64,000 bases of DNA from Myxococcales bacterium (GCA_016720545.1 JADKKK010000002.1:620001-684000), one strand, 5' to 3'. Shown: positions 53,801-62,661, counted from the first letter of the stretch. Numbers and translations are program-made. Notes: generated from the letters alone by a model not told the origin.

Positions 53801-55112
53801 GTCGAACGAGGGCGACACGCTCTACGGCGACCTGGTCGTCGGCCGCTACGACACGGGCAAGCAGGCCGTGCAGTGGGAGACCGTCGACGGCGTGCCCGCG
53901 CGGGAGCCGAACACCTGCCCCGACCACGACCGCACCGGCTGGCGCAAGGGCGAGACCGAGTCGGGCGACGACGTGGGCCTCTGGACCAGCATCCAGGTCG
54001 GCTCCGACGGCGCGCCGCGCGTGGTCTATTACGACGCCACGCACAAGTCGCTGAAGTACGCCACCAAGCGCGGCGACGCGTGGACCAGCTACGTGCTGAA
54101 GGCGCCGGCCACGCCCGCCGGCGACTTCGGCCGCTACGCGAAGATGGTCTTGATCGACGACAAGCCGGTCGTCGCGTTCCTCGCCATGGAGCCTGGCACG
54201 GGCGGCAAGGCGCTGTCCCACGTCGTCGTCGCCCGGGCGAGCTCCCCCTCACCCGCCGACGGCGGCGCGTGGGCCTTCGAGGACGCCGCGGCCGACAAGG
54301 CCGCGCCTTGCCGCGTAGGCATGTGCACGGGCAAGCAGACCTGCGTAAAGGACACGGGCACCTGCACCGACACGGCGACCGGCTGCAGCCCGGCCGACTG
54401 CGGCAGCGGCAAAGCCTGCGTGGCGGTCGCGGGGAAGGCCACCTGCGTGTCGATCATCAACGCGAACTCCGTGGAGGCGTACCCGAACGCGTACGGCGCG
54501 TACGTCAGCCTCGCGAAGACGAAGGACGGCCTCGGGGTGGTCTTCTACGACCGCATCCACGGCAACCTCGTCGGCGCACAGCAGGCCGGCGGCAAGTGGA
54601 CCACGTTCATCCTCGACGGCGAGACGGGCTCGCGCGATCAGAAGACCGCGAAGGACACCGGCGATGTGGGCGTCGGCGCGCACCTGACCGTCGGCGACGA
54701 CGGCACCTGGCACGTCTCGTACGTGAGCGGTCTCGACGAGTCGCTCCGCTACCTCTCGGTGACCGCCGGCAAGGCCGGCACGCCCGAGGTCGTGGACAAC
54801 GGCTCGGGCGTCGACGGCAAGCCGTTCCCCGACGGCAAGCACGTCGTCGGCGACGACTCGTGGGTGGTGCCGCAGGGCTCTGGCCTCGCGATTTACTACC
54901 AAGACGCCACGGCGGGCACGCTCCGCGTCGCGACCTCCGCGCAGGCCGCGGGCGGCCGGACCTGGACGCTCAAGACCCTCGTGCAGCCGAACAAGTTCGC
55001 GGGGTTCTTCCCGAGCGTCGTCGCGGGCGAGCCGAAGGTGGTGAACTTCTGGCGCCAGACCGACAAGGCGACCAAGGACATCGTCGGCGACGTGACCCTG
55101 GTGCAGCCCTAG
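50844..55112 (+). CDS. large lipoprotein, apparent fusion with internal MYXO-CTERM-like segment, 1422 aa
   Basis: Module 1 (1-885): lipobox VASC, Cys-rich start (SCSGGGCSSGCQSCGVTP), and long beta-rich domains, ending with a Cys pair (GGCGGCTTTG, near 843-852), a hydrophobic helix (LLATALVALSLLAIRKRR) and basic residues, the MYXO-CTERM arrangement. Module 2 (about 905-1422) starts with a second signal-like stretch (LGLGSLLAVTATSQGCSC) and has propeller-like repeats (GLWTSIQVGSDGAPRVVYYD) plus a Cys-knot-like part. An in-frame stop between modules is absent. A TAG in another frame at 53530-53532 hints at an indel. GGAGG precedes ATG. Function unknown. Confidence 0.8.
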   Translation: MVRAWWRKALGAASVLLVASCSGGGCSSGCQSCGVTPLPGGFPKDKAIENAGSVRMTRPALDFLATNAPDLATQLTKAPNGLLSFGIPQSVIGPNSLALGYDLGATLCVGGPDETTGRCTATVDIKQSTFKLDAVKTNALRVRGVLPLVLKNTPVNARLTHSILPDLSITLYIGYGDGGCSGGRPAVGAHPLPVTITLPIAAETVSPRDGYSKIDAANAVVDLSALNADEVQICSDCGFASALCSAITNSSLIKNQIVGQLKSGLDSQVKDLLNDQLCTAPTPGANPPCPTGSKPNAGNTKCVYNSDANKCVPTLLGMDGHMDLSSALKSISPGASGGIDIALAAGGDMKPLPGLDPDNVPYVGHTKNGATLGMLGGAIPQPQSNCVPKADIPVPTGIPIPDEITKDDVAGFPQGTPPHHLGIALAGRFLNYALGSVYNSGLLCLGVTTEQLEQLNSGLVSLLIPSIKKLSFEQKAASLAIATRPQTAPELKLGSGADVKTDPLLAITMKRFAIDFYVWSYDRYVRAFTFEGDVRVPVNLQTGKSAKNPNGGLLPTIGDLTITNAKVTNSDLLTEDPAAIAAGLQSILSGLVGQAIGGGISPVDLSGALSSLGLGLTIPEGGIRKLTKGSDDFIGLFATLSKAAPTATVESDTHAKLVSKEVHAEAMTFAGYDRERLPVLTLALGSSLEDGKNAVEYSYSIDKGLPSPWSRAKELKVKEDYLFYQGNHTLHVTSRLVGQPETEDSSPADVPFRIDVLPPEVKLEETDKGLSLSAFDFVTPSDKLELRTKVGDVWSAWAPLANDQVLPATPGQDVDVEVRDEEGNIGRSSSALIRGKADSTLGTATGGCGGCTTTGDTNPAKDATGGLLATALVALSLLAIRKRREQGTSADSPAPLAVRAGTRASGSRFHAALGLGSLLAVTATSQGCSCGGEGPPPGGEASVLCGADCKQECEAALKPGIVGAYTSAAKAPDGTLYVAGYNDALLSNEGDTLYGDLVVGRYDTGKQAVQWETVDGVPAREPNTCPDHDRTGWRKGETESGDDVGLWTSIQVGSDGAPRVVYYDATHKSLKYATKRGDAWTSYVLKAPATPAGDFGRYAKMVLIDDKPVVAFLAMEPGTGGKALSHVVVARASSPSPADGGAWAFEDAAADKAAPCRVGMCTGKQTCVKDTGTCTDTATGCSPADCGSGKACVAVAGKATCVSIINANSVEAYPNAYGAYVSLAKTKDGLGVVFYDRIHGNLVGAQQAGGKWTTFILDGETGSRDQKTAKDTGDVGVGAHLTVGDDGTWHVSYVSGLDESLRYLSVTAGKAGTPEVVDNGSGVDGKPFPDGKHVVGDDSWVVPQGSGLAIYYQDATAGTLRVATSAQAAGGRTWTLKTLVQPNKFAGFFPSVVAGEPKVVNFWRQTDKATKDIVGDVTLVQP

Positions 55113-55267
55113 GCGGTCGCGTCACCCCCGCGCGAGAGGCGAGTCTCGGGCAGGCGGGGATAGGTCAGATGACAACGGCAGGCCGACCGCGCGGGGGCTC
55201 CCGGGCGGTCGGTGTGTTTCTTGCCCCGAAGCGACCCGGCAAGGCCTGGGCGCCGCGTGAGAGAGGG

Positions 55268-55528
55268 CTAGGCGGCGCGCTCGTCGCGCGGCTCGTCGTC
55301 GCGCGCCGGCCCGACCGCGGGCCCCGAAGAGCGCGCGCGCTCCTCGGTGACGAGGGCGAGCAGCTCGGCCTTGGAGAGGACCCCGAGGTCCAGCACGGCG
55401 CGCATGTACCCGTCGACGTATCCGTGGGCCCGCGCCAGGCGCGTGTACGCCTCGCCGGACGCCTTCGCGGCGAACACGTCGCGCAGGAGCTCACGCAGCT
55501 CGTTCCTCACTCGATCCAAGTCGCGCAT
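55268..55528 (-). CDS. small helical hypothetical protein, 86 aa
   Basis: Reads MRDLDRVRNELRELLRDVFA then helical (GEAYTRLARAHGYVDGYMRA) with an acidic disordered end. The ATG at 55528 has GAGGAGA upstream. Divergent from the next gene and convergent with the big lipoprotein gene. The upstream leader holds a short GGCTCTCTCT-type repeat. Function unknown. Confidence 0.62.
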   Translation of the reverse strand: MRDLDRVRNELRELLRDVFAAKASGEAYTRLARAHGYVDGYMRAVLDLGVLSKAELLALVTEERARSSGPAVGPARDDEPRDERAA

Positions 55529-55771
55529 GGCATCTCCTCTGGCTCTCTCTGGCTCTCTCGTCGGGCTCTCTGACGTCTCGGTCTCGCGCGCTCGCCGTTC
55601 GCTCACGCCCGTCCTCTCCCTCGGTATCCAACCCGCAGGAGGAGGGCCAAGTTTTCGCCGCGCAGGGCCTCGCGAGCCCCGACGATCGCGCGTCGACGCT
55701 GGGAGAGAATAGTGGTGCTCGCGCGGTCGTTCGAGGTATGACGCGGCGGACGCGGGAGGACGCGAGAGGCG

Positions 55772-57001
55772 ATGGCAGGCGCGAGAGAAGCACGAGACAC
55801 GGGCGGCGCCTCGGCCGAGGCTGCGTTCGACGCGCTGGCGACGCTGCCCAAGCTCTCCGAGATATCCCAGGTGGCGCGCGCGGTGCTGTTCGAGGCCGCT
55901 GAGCGCCGGCGCGTGCACTACGCCGACGCCGCCCGCGTCGACGCGCTCCGAGAGGAGCACGGCCTCAGCCACGAGGACTGCGCGACGCCGTTCGGCAACG
56001 CCCTCGGAGTGCTCGGGGCCGGCCCGGAGGACGCGTCGGAGCGCACGCTCGTCGCCGCGCTCGCCGCCCACGCGCTCGCCGAGGCCCCGCCGAAGAACGG
56101 CGAGGCCGACGCCGCGGCCATCGGCGACTTGCTGTGGCTCGCGGCGCACGCCTCGGTCGACGCGCTTCCGCTGCTCGACCGCGCCATGGGGGACTCGGCC
56201 GCCGAGCTGTGGCGGGCCGTGGCCGACGCCGTCCGCCGGATCGACGCGGGGAAGACCCCCTCGTTCGGCCGCGCAGAGGCGCTCGTCGGCGCCGCGGCGC
56301 TGGCCGACGCCTCGCGGACTAGCGCCGCCGCGAGGGCGGCCGCGAAGCAGCTCGGAGGCCAGGTGAGCGATCCGTTGCTCGCGCGCGTGCTCGGTGGCGT
56401 GACCGCCGTCCCCGCGCCGGAAGGCGCCGACGACGGACAACGCCTGGAGGGCGAGCTAGAGGCCACACCCCGCGGGCCGGTCGCGACGACCGCGCTGGCG
56501 CTCACGGGGCTCCTCTTCGCGTTCGGCGTGGCGAGGCTCGTGGGTCGCTTCGCGCTGTCGTACCGGCGCCCGGCCGAGGTGGTCGTCACGCCCGGCGGCG
56601 TGAAGGTCTCGTCGAAGACGCTGCTGCTCGGGCGAACGATCCGCGAAGAAGAGTTTCACATCACGCACGCGTCGCTCCGGCGCGCCACGCGCGAGGTCCG
56701 CTACCCGCGCGCGGGTTTGTACACCGGCCTGCTGGCGCTCGCCGTGGGGAGCTACCTCGGACTGTCGCTGTTCGTCGACGGGGTGCGCGCCGCGTCGCCC
56801 TCGCTTCTCCTCACCGGCCTCGCCTTCGTGGCGGCTGGCATCGGCCTCGACTTCGCACTCAGCAGCATCCTGTCGGGCGCTCGAGGGCGCTGCCGGGTGC
56901 AGTTCCTCCCCTCCACGGGCAAGGGTGTCTGCGTGGTGGACGTCGATCCGAAGCGCGCCGACGAGGCCCTCGCGCTGCTCCGCCAGCCAGCCGCGCGCTA
57001 G
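55772..57001 (+). CDS. membrane protein of unknown function, 409 aa
   Basis: Soluble helical N-terminal half (SQVARAVLFEAAERRRVHYAD etc.) followed by membrane spans near 235-255 (TTALALTGLLFAFGVARLVG), and two near 320-355 (GLLALAVGSYLGLSLFVDG, LLLTGLAFVAAGIGLDFAL), then a C-terminal soluble tail. No catalytic motif. ATG at 55772 with GGGAGGA further upstream. Function unknown. Confidence 0.7.
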   Translation: MAGAREARDTGGASAEAAFDALATLPKLSEISQVARAVLFEAAERRRVHYADAARVDALREEHGLSHEDCATPFGNALGVLGAGPEDASERTLVAALAAHALAEAPPKNGEADAAAIGDLLWLAAHASVDALPLLDRAMGDSAAELWRAVADAVRRIDAGKTPSFGRAEALVGAAALADASRTSAAARAAAKQLGGQVSDPLLARVLGGVTAVPAPEGADDGQRLEGELEATPRGPVATTALALTGLLFAFGVARLVGRFALSYRRPAEVVVTPGGVKVSSKTLLLGRTIREEEFHITHASLRRATREVRYPRAGLYTGLLALAVGSYLGLSLFVDGVRAASPSLLLTGLAFVAAGIGLDFALSSILSGARGRCRVQFLPSTGKGVCVVDVDPKRADEALALLRQPAAR

Positions 57002-57005
57002 TCTC

Positions 57006-57027
57006 CTGGAAGCGTGATCCCTTCCAG
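57006..57027. terminator. hairpin at start of an intergenic repeat, copy A
   Basis: CTGGAAG (57006-57012) and CTTCCAG (57021-57027) pair perfectly, five bases after the plus-strand stop and before the convergent pepP end. A second possible stem with TTTT lies at 57056-57079. Terminator role inferred. Confidence 0.45.
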
Positions 57028-57087
57028 AAGTCGCGCGGCTCGGCCTTTCGCCACAAGGGAGCGAGGGGTGTCCCGTTTTCGGCGGCG
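57008..57087. repeat. intergenic repeat, copy A
   Basis: Shares GGAAGCGTGAT at its start and GGGGTG..CC.TTTTCGGCG at its end with 62448-62538. The middle differs in length (57 versus 68 bases). Both copies follow a plus-strand stop codon. Confidence 0.45.
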
Positions 57088-57104
57088 TCGAAGCTCCTCG
57101 ACTA

Positions 57105-58442
57105 TCAAGAAGAGGCGCGGGCGGCCGCGGCCTCCACCTCGGCGACGGTCTTCGGGATGGCGCGAGTGAGGTTCTCGGGCTCGGCCGCCGTCACGAGGAT
57201 GTCGTCTGCGATGCGGATGCCGATGCCCCGCCACTGGGCGTCGACCGTGGCGTCGTCCGCGCCCACGTAGAGCCCCGGCTCGACGGTCAGCACCATGCCG
57301 GGCTCGAGCGCCCGCGGGGCTCGGGCAATGTGGTAACGCCCGACGTCGTGCACGTCCATCCCCAGCCAATGGCTGGTCTTGTGCATGTAGAAGCGCTTGT
57401 AGCTGGCCGTCTCGATCACCTCGGCGACCGTCCCTTGCAGCAGCCCGAGCTCGATCAGCCCCCGCGCGAGGACCTCCACGCACGCCGCGTGGATCGCGTC
57501 GAGCGTGCTGCCCGGTCGCGCCGCCGCGATGCCGGCGATCTGGGCCTCGAGCACGAGGTCGTAGAGCTTGCGCTGCGGCTCGCTGAAGCGCCCCGAGACG
57601 GGGAAGGTGCGGGTGACGTCGCTCGCGAAGTACGCGTACTCGCACCCCGCGTCGAGCAGGAGCAGGTCGCCGTCCGCCATGAGTCGGTCGTTCGACCGGT
57701 GGTGGAGCACGGTCGCGTTCGGACCCGACCCGACGATGCTGCCGTAGGCCGGGCGCTCGGATCCGTGGCGCCGAAACGTGTCGAGGAGCACCGCCTCGAT
57801 CTCGAACTCGTACATCCCCGGGCGCGCTGCGGCCATCGCCTTGGCGTGCGCGATCGCGGTGATCTCCGCGGCGCGGCGCATGGCGTCGAGGCTCGAGGCG
57901 TCCTTGAGGAGGCGCATTTCGTGAACGATCGTGCCAGGGTCCACGATCTCGGTGGGGTAGCCGTGACCGAGCTTCGCGCGCGCTCGCGCCCGGTCGAGGG
58001 CCGCGAAGACTCGGTCGTCGAACGCGCGGTCCTTCCCGGGGCGGTAGTAGAGCCGCGCGCGGTCCTCGAGCAGCTTGGGCAGCTCGGTCGCGAGCTCCGC
58101 GATGGGGAAGCTCTGGTCGGCTCCAAAGGTCGCGAGCGCCCCGTCGAGACCCGCGCGCGGGCCATCCCACTGCTCGCGCTCGGGATCGCGAGGGCGCACG
58201 AAGAGCGTGGTCTTCACGCCGCCGCCCTCGAGCGTGGAGAGCACGAGCACGCTGTCGGGCTCAGTAAACCCGGAGAGGAAGTGCACGTCGGAGTCCTGAC
58301 GGTAGTCGTGCTCGACGTCGTTGTTTCGGATGTAGACCGGCGCGGCGGGGAACACCGCCACGCTCGCGGGTTCCTTGTCGGCCATGGCGCGCGCGAAGCG
58401 CTCGCGGCGCTCGGCGTAGACGTGTCGCATCGGCTCTTCCAT
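57105..58442 (-). CDS. pepP: Xaa-Pro aminopeptidase PepP-like, 445 aa
   Basis: Aminopeptidase P removes N-terminal residues before proline. The pita-bread fold is evident: LLLDAGCEYAYFASDVTRTF with two Asp ligands, TSHWLGMDVHDVGRYH with the His ligand, and LTVEPGLYVG with a Glu ligand. The fifth ligand, usually Glu in GIRIEDD, is Ala here (GIRIADD, codon GCA at 57207-57209, residue 412). Start is ATG at 58442, with AGGA upstream; length then matches PepP. Loss of that ligand may reduce or alter metal binding. Confidence 0.87.
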   Translation of the reverse strand: MEEPMRHVYAERRERFARAMADKEPASVAVFPAAPVYIRNNDVEHDYRQDSDVHFLSGFTEPDSVLVLSTLEGGGVKTTLFVRPRDPEREQWDGPRAGLDGALATFGADQSFPIAELATELPKLLEDRARLYYRPGKDRAFDDRVFAALDRARARAKLGHGYPTEIVDPGTIVHEMRLLKDASSLDAMRRAAEITAIAHAKAMAAARPGMYEFEIEAVLLDTFRRHGSERPAYGSIVGSGPNATVLHHRSNDRLMADGDLLLLDAGCEYAYFASDVTRTFPVSGRFSEPQRKLYDLVLEAQIAGIAAARPGSTLDAIHAACVEVLARGLIELGLLQGTVAEVIETASYKRFYMHKTSHWLGMDVHDVGRYHIARAPRALEPGMVLTVEPGLYVGADDATVDAQWRGIGIRIADDILVTAAEPENLTRAIPKTVAEVEAAAARASS

Positions 58443-58614
58443 GCTGGCGGTCCTCACTGCGGTTCCCCGTGCGTCACGGTGTCTCACGTACTGTGACGGC
58501 CTCGCGCGCTCGCTCGGCCCCTCGCATTTCGCACGCCCAGCGTCGCGTTTCAACGCCCACCACGCGACCGAATACTTGGCCTTGGATCCTGGCCCGGGGA
58601 AACTTCGAACCATC

Positions 58615-58971
58615 ATGAATACGCCGGACCGCCGCAAGCAGCGCAGCCACGACCCGTTGGTCGCCCTCCACTACCAGCTCGCCCAGGCCCGCTCGCGAGA
58701 CGGCCTCGACGCCGTGGTGCTCGCCGACGACTCGGGGATCGTGGTCGCGGGAGCCGGCTCGTGGGCCGTCTGCGAGGAGCTCGCCGCCTACGCGCCGCTC
58801 CTCGCCGAGGGGGCCGCGCCCGTCACCGACCGCATGCTCGCCTGCCGAGAGGCCCTCGACGTGCGCCCGCTCGCCGGCGGCGCCGTGTTCCTCTGCACGC
58901 GAGGGAGCGCGACCGAGGAGAGCCTCGCCACGACCGCCCGGGGCGTGGAGCGCATCCTCCGCGCGGCTTGA
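58615..58971 (+). CDS. small hypothetical protein, roadblock-like, 118 aa
   Basis: Soluble protein whose centre (DGLDAVVLADDSGIVVAGAG) resembles a roadblock/LC7 fold seen with MglA-type small GTPases in myxobacteria; resemblance is weak. ATG at 58615 is chosen over a longer upstream frame. Divergent from pepP by about 170 bases. Function unproven. Confidence 0.55.
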   Translation: MNTPDRRKQRSHDPLVALHYQLAQARSRDGLDAVVLADDSGIVVAGAGSWAVCEELAAYAPLLAEGAAPVTDRMLACREALDVRPLAGGAVFLCTRGSATEESLATTARGVERILRAA

Positions 58972-59069
58972 TCCGCGCGGCTTGACCCCCAAGCGCTTCA
59001 ACATTTCCGCGTGGCATGCCGTTGAAGAGGGGTGGGAGCGCCAGACCGTGCTAGTCTGCGCGCCCAAGA

Positions 59070-59561
59070 ATGACAAAGTCCCTCAATACGGGTGGTGAGA
59101 TCGACAGCTTCTGCACCAAGTGCAAGATCTTGTTGAACCACCGGATCATCGCGATGGTCGGCAACCTGCCGGTGCGGGTGGAGTGCTCGACCTGCGGGTC
59201 GCACCACAACTACCGGCCACGCGCCCCGGGCGAGAAGGCCCCCAAGGCCGCCAAGGCGCCGTCTACGGTCACGCGGACGGCCTCGAAGAGCAGCGCCTCG
59301 CGGCCCGTGGGCGGCGTCCGCGCGGCGGCGGTGCGCGCCGAGGAAGAGCGCCTCGGTCGCGTGAAGCTGTGGGAGAAGTCGGTGAGCGGTAAAACGCCCG
59401 CCGAGTTCCGCCCCTACGGCGTGGGCGAGATCTTCGCGGAGGGCGACCTCGTGCGCCACACCAAGTTCGGCGACGGAATCGTTACCCGCATCCTCGACTC
59501 CCGAAAGGTCGAGATCTTGTTCCAGGCCGAGCCGAAGACGCTCGCTCAGGGCCTCGAATGA
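59070..59561 (+). CDS. zinc-ribbon protein with Tudor-like C-terminal segment, 163 aa
   Basis: Zn ribbon at the front: CTKC (15-18) and CSTC (39-42). A Lys/Ala/Ser linker is followed by GDLVRHTKFGDGIVTRIL (about 125-143), a pattern seen in UvrD-type and CarD-like Tudor tails, which contact RNA polymerase. A transcription-related role is plausible by similarity only. ATG at 59070. The next gene begins two bases after the stop. Confidence 0.75.
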   Translation: MTKSLNTGGEIDSFCTKCKILLNHRIIAMVGNLPVRVECSTCGSHHNYRPRAPGEKAPKAAKAPSTVTRTASKSSASRPVGGVRAAAVRAEEERLGRVKLWEKSVSGKTPAEFRPYGVGEIFAEGDLVRHTKFGDGIVTRILDSRKVEILFQAEPKTLAQGLE

Positions 59562-59562
59562 G

Positions 59563-62436
59563 GTGAGCCGGCGCGAGGAGGGGGAGGCGCCGGGTCTCTG
59601 GAGCACGCTCGCTCGGCGCGCCGCGGGCGCGTGCCTGTTCGCCGTGGCCGTGGCGGCCGACGCCCGGGCCACCGGGCCGCCTCGCGGCGATCTCACGCTC
59701 GAGCTCCCCGCGGACGGGCGCGTCTCGGTGCTCGTCGTGGCGGGCCCCTATGCGCGGGGAATCCCCGGCGGCCGCGGACAGGCGCTCGCGCTCGGAGACC
59801 GCCCCGAGGGGATGCCCCCAACGGCCCCGATGGCGCTCGGCGGCGCGTGCGTGGGCGCCCGCTGCAGCGCACGCACGGTCGTGGCGACCGGGAGTGGCGG
59901 CGTCTTCGACCTTCGAGAGCTGTTGCACCCGAGGCCCGGGCACGCGCTCGGGTACGCGGGCTTCGTCGTCCGCGCGCGGCGCGCGTGCCGCGCGGTGCTC
60001 CTCGTTGGCGCGAGCGACGGCCTGCGGATCACCCTGGACGGGCGCCCCCTCCTCACGCGTGAGGAGGCCCGCCCCTCGCGCGCGGACGACGACGCGGTCG
60101 CGCTCGACCTCCCGGAGGGAGACCACGCGATAGGCCTCGAGCTCCACCAGCGCGACTTGCCCGTCGGCGCGTGGCAGGTCCGAGCCCGCCTCGTCGGGGA
60201 GGACCTCGTCCGCTCACCCGACCTCGCGGTGGTGCTGCCTGCTGTCCCGCCCGTGGCGCCCCGCGCCCGCGTCACGCTCCACCGATCGCTCGACGCGGCC
60301 GGGGTCGAGGTCGCGCCGGCGCTCGACGTCGCCCTCCCCGACGGCGCCTTGGCAGGCGCGACGCCACGCATCCACGCGCGGCTCACCCGCGGCCCGAACG
60401 TCCTCTTCGACGTCGACGCGGGCGCGGCCTCGCCGCAAGGGACGACGCGGGTGGAGCTGCCGGCGCTTCCGCTCGACGAGCTCGGCGACGGCGCCCACCT
60501 TACGGTGCAAGTAGCTGATACAATAGAAAAATACACCGTTGCCCCGTCCCGCACGGTCGCGGCGGCCGTGGGGCTCGCCGCCCGCGCGCTGGCGACGCCC
60601 GCCCCGCCGGCCCTCGACGACGCGCGCGCGACGGTCGCCCTCACCGATCGGCGGCTGCGTGCTTTCGTCGCGGAGGGCGACACCGACCTCGAGGCCCAGG
60701 ACTCCGAGGCGGCGGAGCTCTCGCGTATCGCAGCAGAGCTCCTCGCAGGCCGCGACGCGGTGACGACGACCCACGGCGCGAGCCGACGGGGGCTCGTCGC
60801 GCGGGCGGACGGGGAGCTCTCCGAGGCCGCCGTGTATGTGCCTCCGAGCTTTCGAGCCGAGGGGTCACGACGGTACGGGCTCGTCGTCGCCTTGCACGGG
60901 CTGAACGGCCGCCCCATGCAGATGCTCCGCTGGTTCTTCGGGAAGGACGACCCGCACCAAAACGGCGCCTGGGAAGACCGGCACATGCCGTCGTTGCCGC
61001 CCACCGACGTCTTCGTGCTCGCGCCCACGGGCTACGGCAACGGCATGTACCGCGAGCTCGGCGAGGTCGCGGTATTGGACGCCGTGCGCTGGGCCCTCGC
61101 GCGCTACCCCATCGACCCCGCGCGCGTCGCGATCACGGGGCCGTCGATGGGCGGCATCGGCGCCGCGTCGATCCCGCTCCGGCACCCGTGGACATTCTCC
61201 GCAGCGGCGCCGCTCTGCGGCTACCACAGCGTCTTCGTTCGCCGCGACATGCGCGGGTTGGCGCTGCGTCCGTGGGAGCGCTTCTTGGCCGAGGAGCGCT
61301 CGAACGCCGAGTGGGCCCCCAACGGCCGCGGCCTCCCCCTCTACATCGTGCACGGCACGCAAGACCTGCCGGAAGAGCACAGCGGGGTCTTGATCGACCG
61401 CTACAAGAAGCTCCGCTTCTCGGTGAGGCACGAGCACCCTGCGCTCGGGCACAACGTGTGGCAGCCCACGTACGAGAACCCCGACACGCTCCGGTGGCTC
61501 ACCAGCATGCGCACCGCGCTCCACCCTCGCTCGTTCACCTTCCGCACCGCGCGGGCACGCTGGGGGCAGAGCGCGTGGGTCAAGGTGCGCGCGCTCCAGA
61601 GGTCCGACGCGTGGGCCGAGGTGCGGGCCCGCGCCGCGAGCCGCGAGCGCGCGGAGCTCACGACCCACCACGTGGCCGAGCTGGAGCTGCTCGCTGACGA
61701 GCTCTTCGACGCCGAGGGCCCACTCCAGCTCACAGTGGACGGCACGAAGCTCACGCTTCCCGCGGGGACGCCGCGAGTCGTCCACGCGACCGCGAGCGGC
61801 TGGGCCTTGGGCCCGGGGCCGGCTCCTGCCTGGCCGCCCCCGAAGGCCGGTGCGGTGACAGGGCCGCTGCGTGACGTCTTTCACGAGCCGCTGCTGTTCG
61901 TCTACGGGACGGCGAGCCCGAGGGACGCGGCGGCCAACGAGCACGTGGCGCGCGCGTTCGCCGCGGTGCGCGCAGGGATCACGGCTCGCTACCCGGTCGT
62001 CAGCGACGCCGAGTTCTTCGAGCGCGGCGAGGCGCTCGCCAACGACCGCGCGCTCTTCTTGGTCGGCTCGGCTCGCTCGAACCGGGTCGTGGCGGCCCTC
62101 GAGGCGATGCGTTCGATGCCGCTCACCTTGGAGGGAGAGCGCGTCCGTCTGGGCGCGAACACCTACGAGGGCGCCGAGCTCGGGGCCGCTTACGTCTATC
62201 CGAACCCAGCGCGCCCCGATCGCTACGTGGCCGTCGTGTTCGGCGCGACGCCGCTCGGCACGCTGCGCGCGCTCTCGCTCCCGGATCTACTCCCGGATTT
62301 CGTCGTGTACGACACCGGCGTGGCCCGCGCGCGCGGCCAGCTCGTCCTCGGCGGGGCGTCGGTCCGTGCCGCGGGCTTCTTCGAACGAGACTGGTCCCTG
62401 CCGCCGACCGTGGACGATCCGCTCGCCCCCCGCTAA
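59563..62436 (+). CDS. large secreted esterase, alpha/beta hydrolase with extra domains, 957 aa
   Basis: Signal peptide-like start (AGACLFAVAVAADARATG), then N-terminal beta domains and a PHB-depolymerase-type hydrolase core: GLVVALHGLNGRPMQM, GPSMGGIGAAS (S528), HGTQDLPEEHSG with Asp, HEHPALGHNVW with His. A further ~300 residues (including LFVYGTASPRDAAANEHV) follow. The start is GTG at 59563, adjacent to the zinc-ribbon gene's stop. An AT-rich codon island sits at 60508-60540, at the beta-domain end. Substrate likely an ester; not certain. Confidence 0.8.
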   Translation: MSRREEGEAPGLWSTLARRAAGACLFAVAVAADARATGPPRGDLTLELPADGRVSVLVVAGPYARGIPGGRGQALALGDRPEGMPPTAPMALGGACVGARCSARTVVATGSGGVFDLRELLHPRPGHALGYAGFVVRARRACRAVLLVGASDGLRITLDGRPLLTREEARPSRADDDAVALDLPEGDHAIGLELHQRDLPVGAWQVRARLVGEDLVRSPDLAVVLPAVPPVAPRARVTLHRSLDAAGVEVAPALDVALPDGALAGATPRIHARLTRGPNVLFDVDAGAASPQGTTRVELPALPLDELGDGAHLTVQVADTIEKYTVAPSRTVAAAVGLAARALATPAPPALDDARATVALTDRRLRAFVAEGDTDLEAQDSEAAELSRIAAELLAGRDAVTTTHGASRRGLVARADGELSEAAVYVPPSFRAEGSRRYGLVVALHGLNGRPMQMLRWFFGKDDPHQNGAWEDRHMPSLPPTDVFVLAPTGYGNGMYRELGEVAVLDAVRWALARYPIDPARVAITGPSMGGIGAASIPLRHPWTFSAAAPLCGYHSVFVRRDMRGLALRPWERFLAEERSNAEWAPNGRGLPLYIVHGTQDLPEEHSGVLIDRYKKLRFSVRHEHPALGHNVWQPTYENPDTLRWLTSMRTALHPRSFTFRTARARWGQSAWVKVRALQRSDAWAEVRARAASRERAELTTHHVAELELLADELFDAEGPLQLTVDGTKLTLPAGTPRVVHATASGWALGPGPAPAWPPPKAGAVTGPLRDVFHEPLLFVYGTASPRDAAANEHVARAFAAVRAGITARYPVVSDAEFFERGEALANDRALFLVGSARSNRVVAALEAMRSMPLTLEGERVRLGANTYEGAELGAAYVYPNPARPDRYVAVVFGATPLGTLRALSLPDLLPDFVVYDTGVARARGQLVLGGASVRAAGFFERDWSLPPTVDDPLAPR

Positions 62437-62447
62437 ATTTAGTGCCC

Positions 62448-62538
62448 GGAAGCGTGATTTCTTTCAAGAGGTGGTTCACGTGTTCCGCGAGTGAGACCGG
62501 CCCCACCGGACCGCGGGGGTGCTCCTTTTTCGGCGCCG
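62448..62538. repeat. intergenic repeat, copy B
   Basis: Second copy of the element at 57008-57087, after the esterase stop (62436) and before the kinase start. The TTTTT run at 62526-62530 follows GC-rich sequence, so it may terminate transcription. Confidence 0.4.
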
Positions 62539-62661
62539 GCAGACAACGCGACGCTTGCTCGGCGCCGGACGCCAGACGGTGCGCGTGGACGCGTGCCCGC
62601 CCCCTTCACGCGTCGCACGGGCGGCGGAACGCGGCCCCTTCCGTGGTACTCTAAGGGGGCG

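Noticed and set aside
62123..62506. Minus-strand frame ending near the intergenic repeat copy B
   Set aside because: Opposite the esterase; its LLKEITLPG-like end only reflects the repeat sequence.
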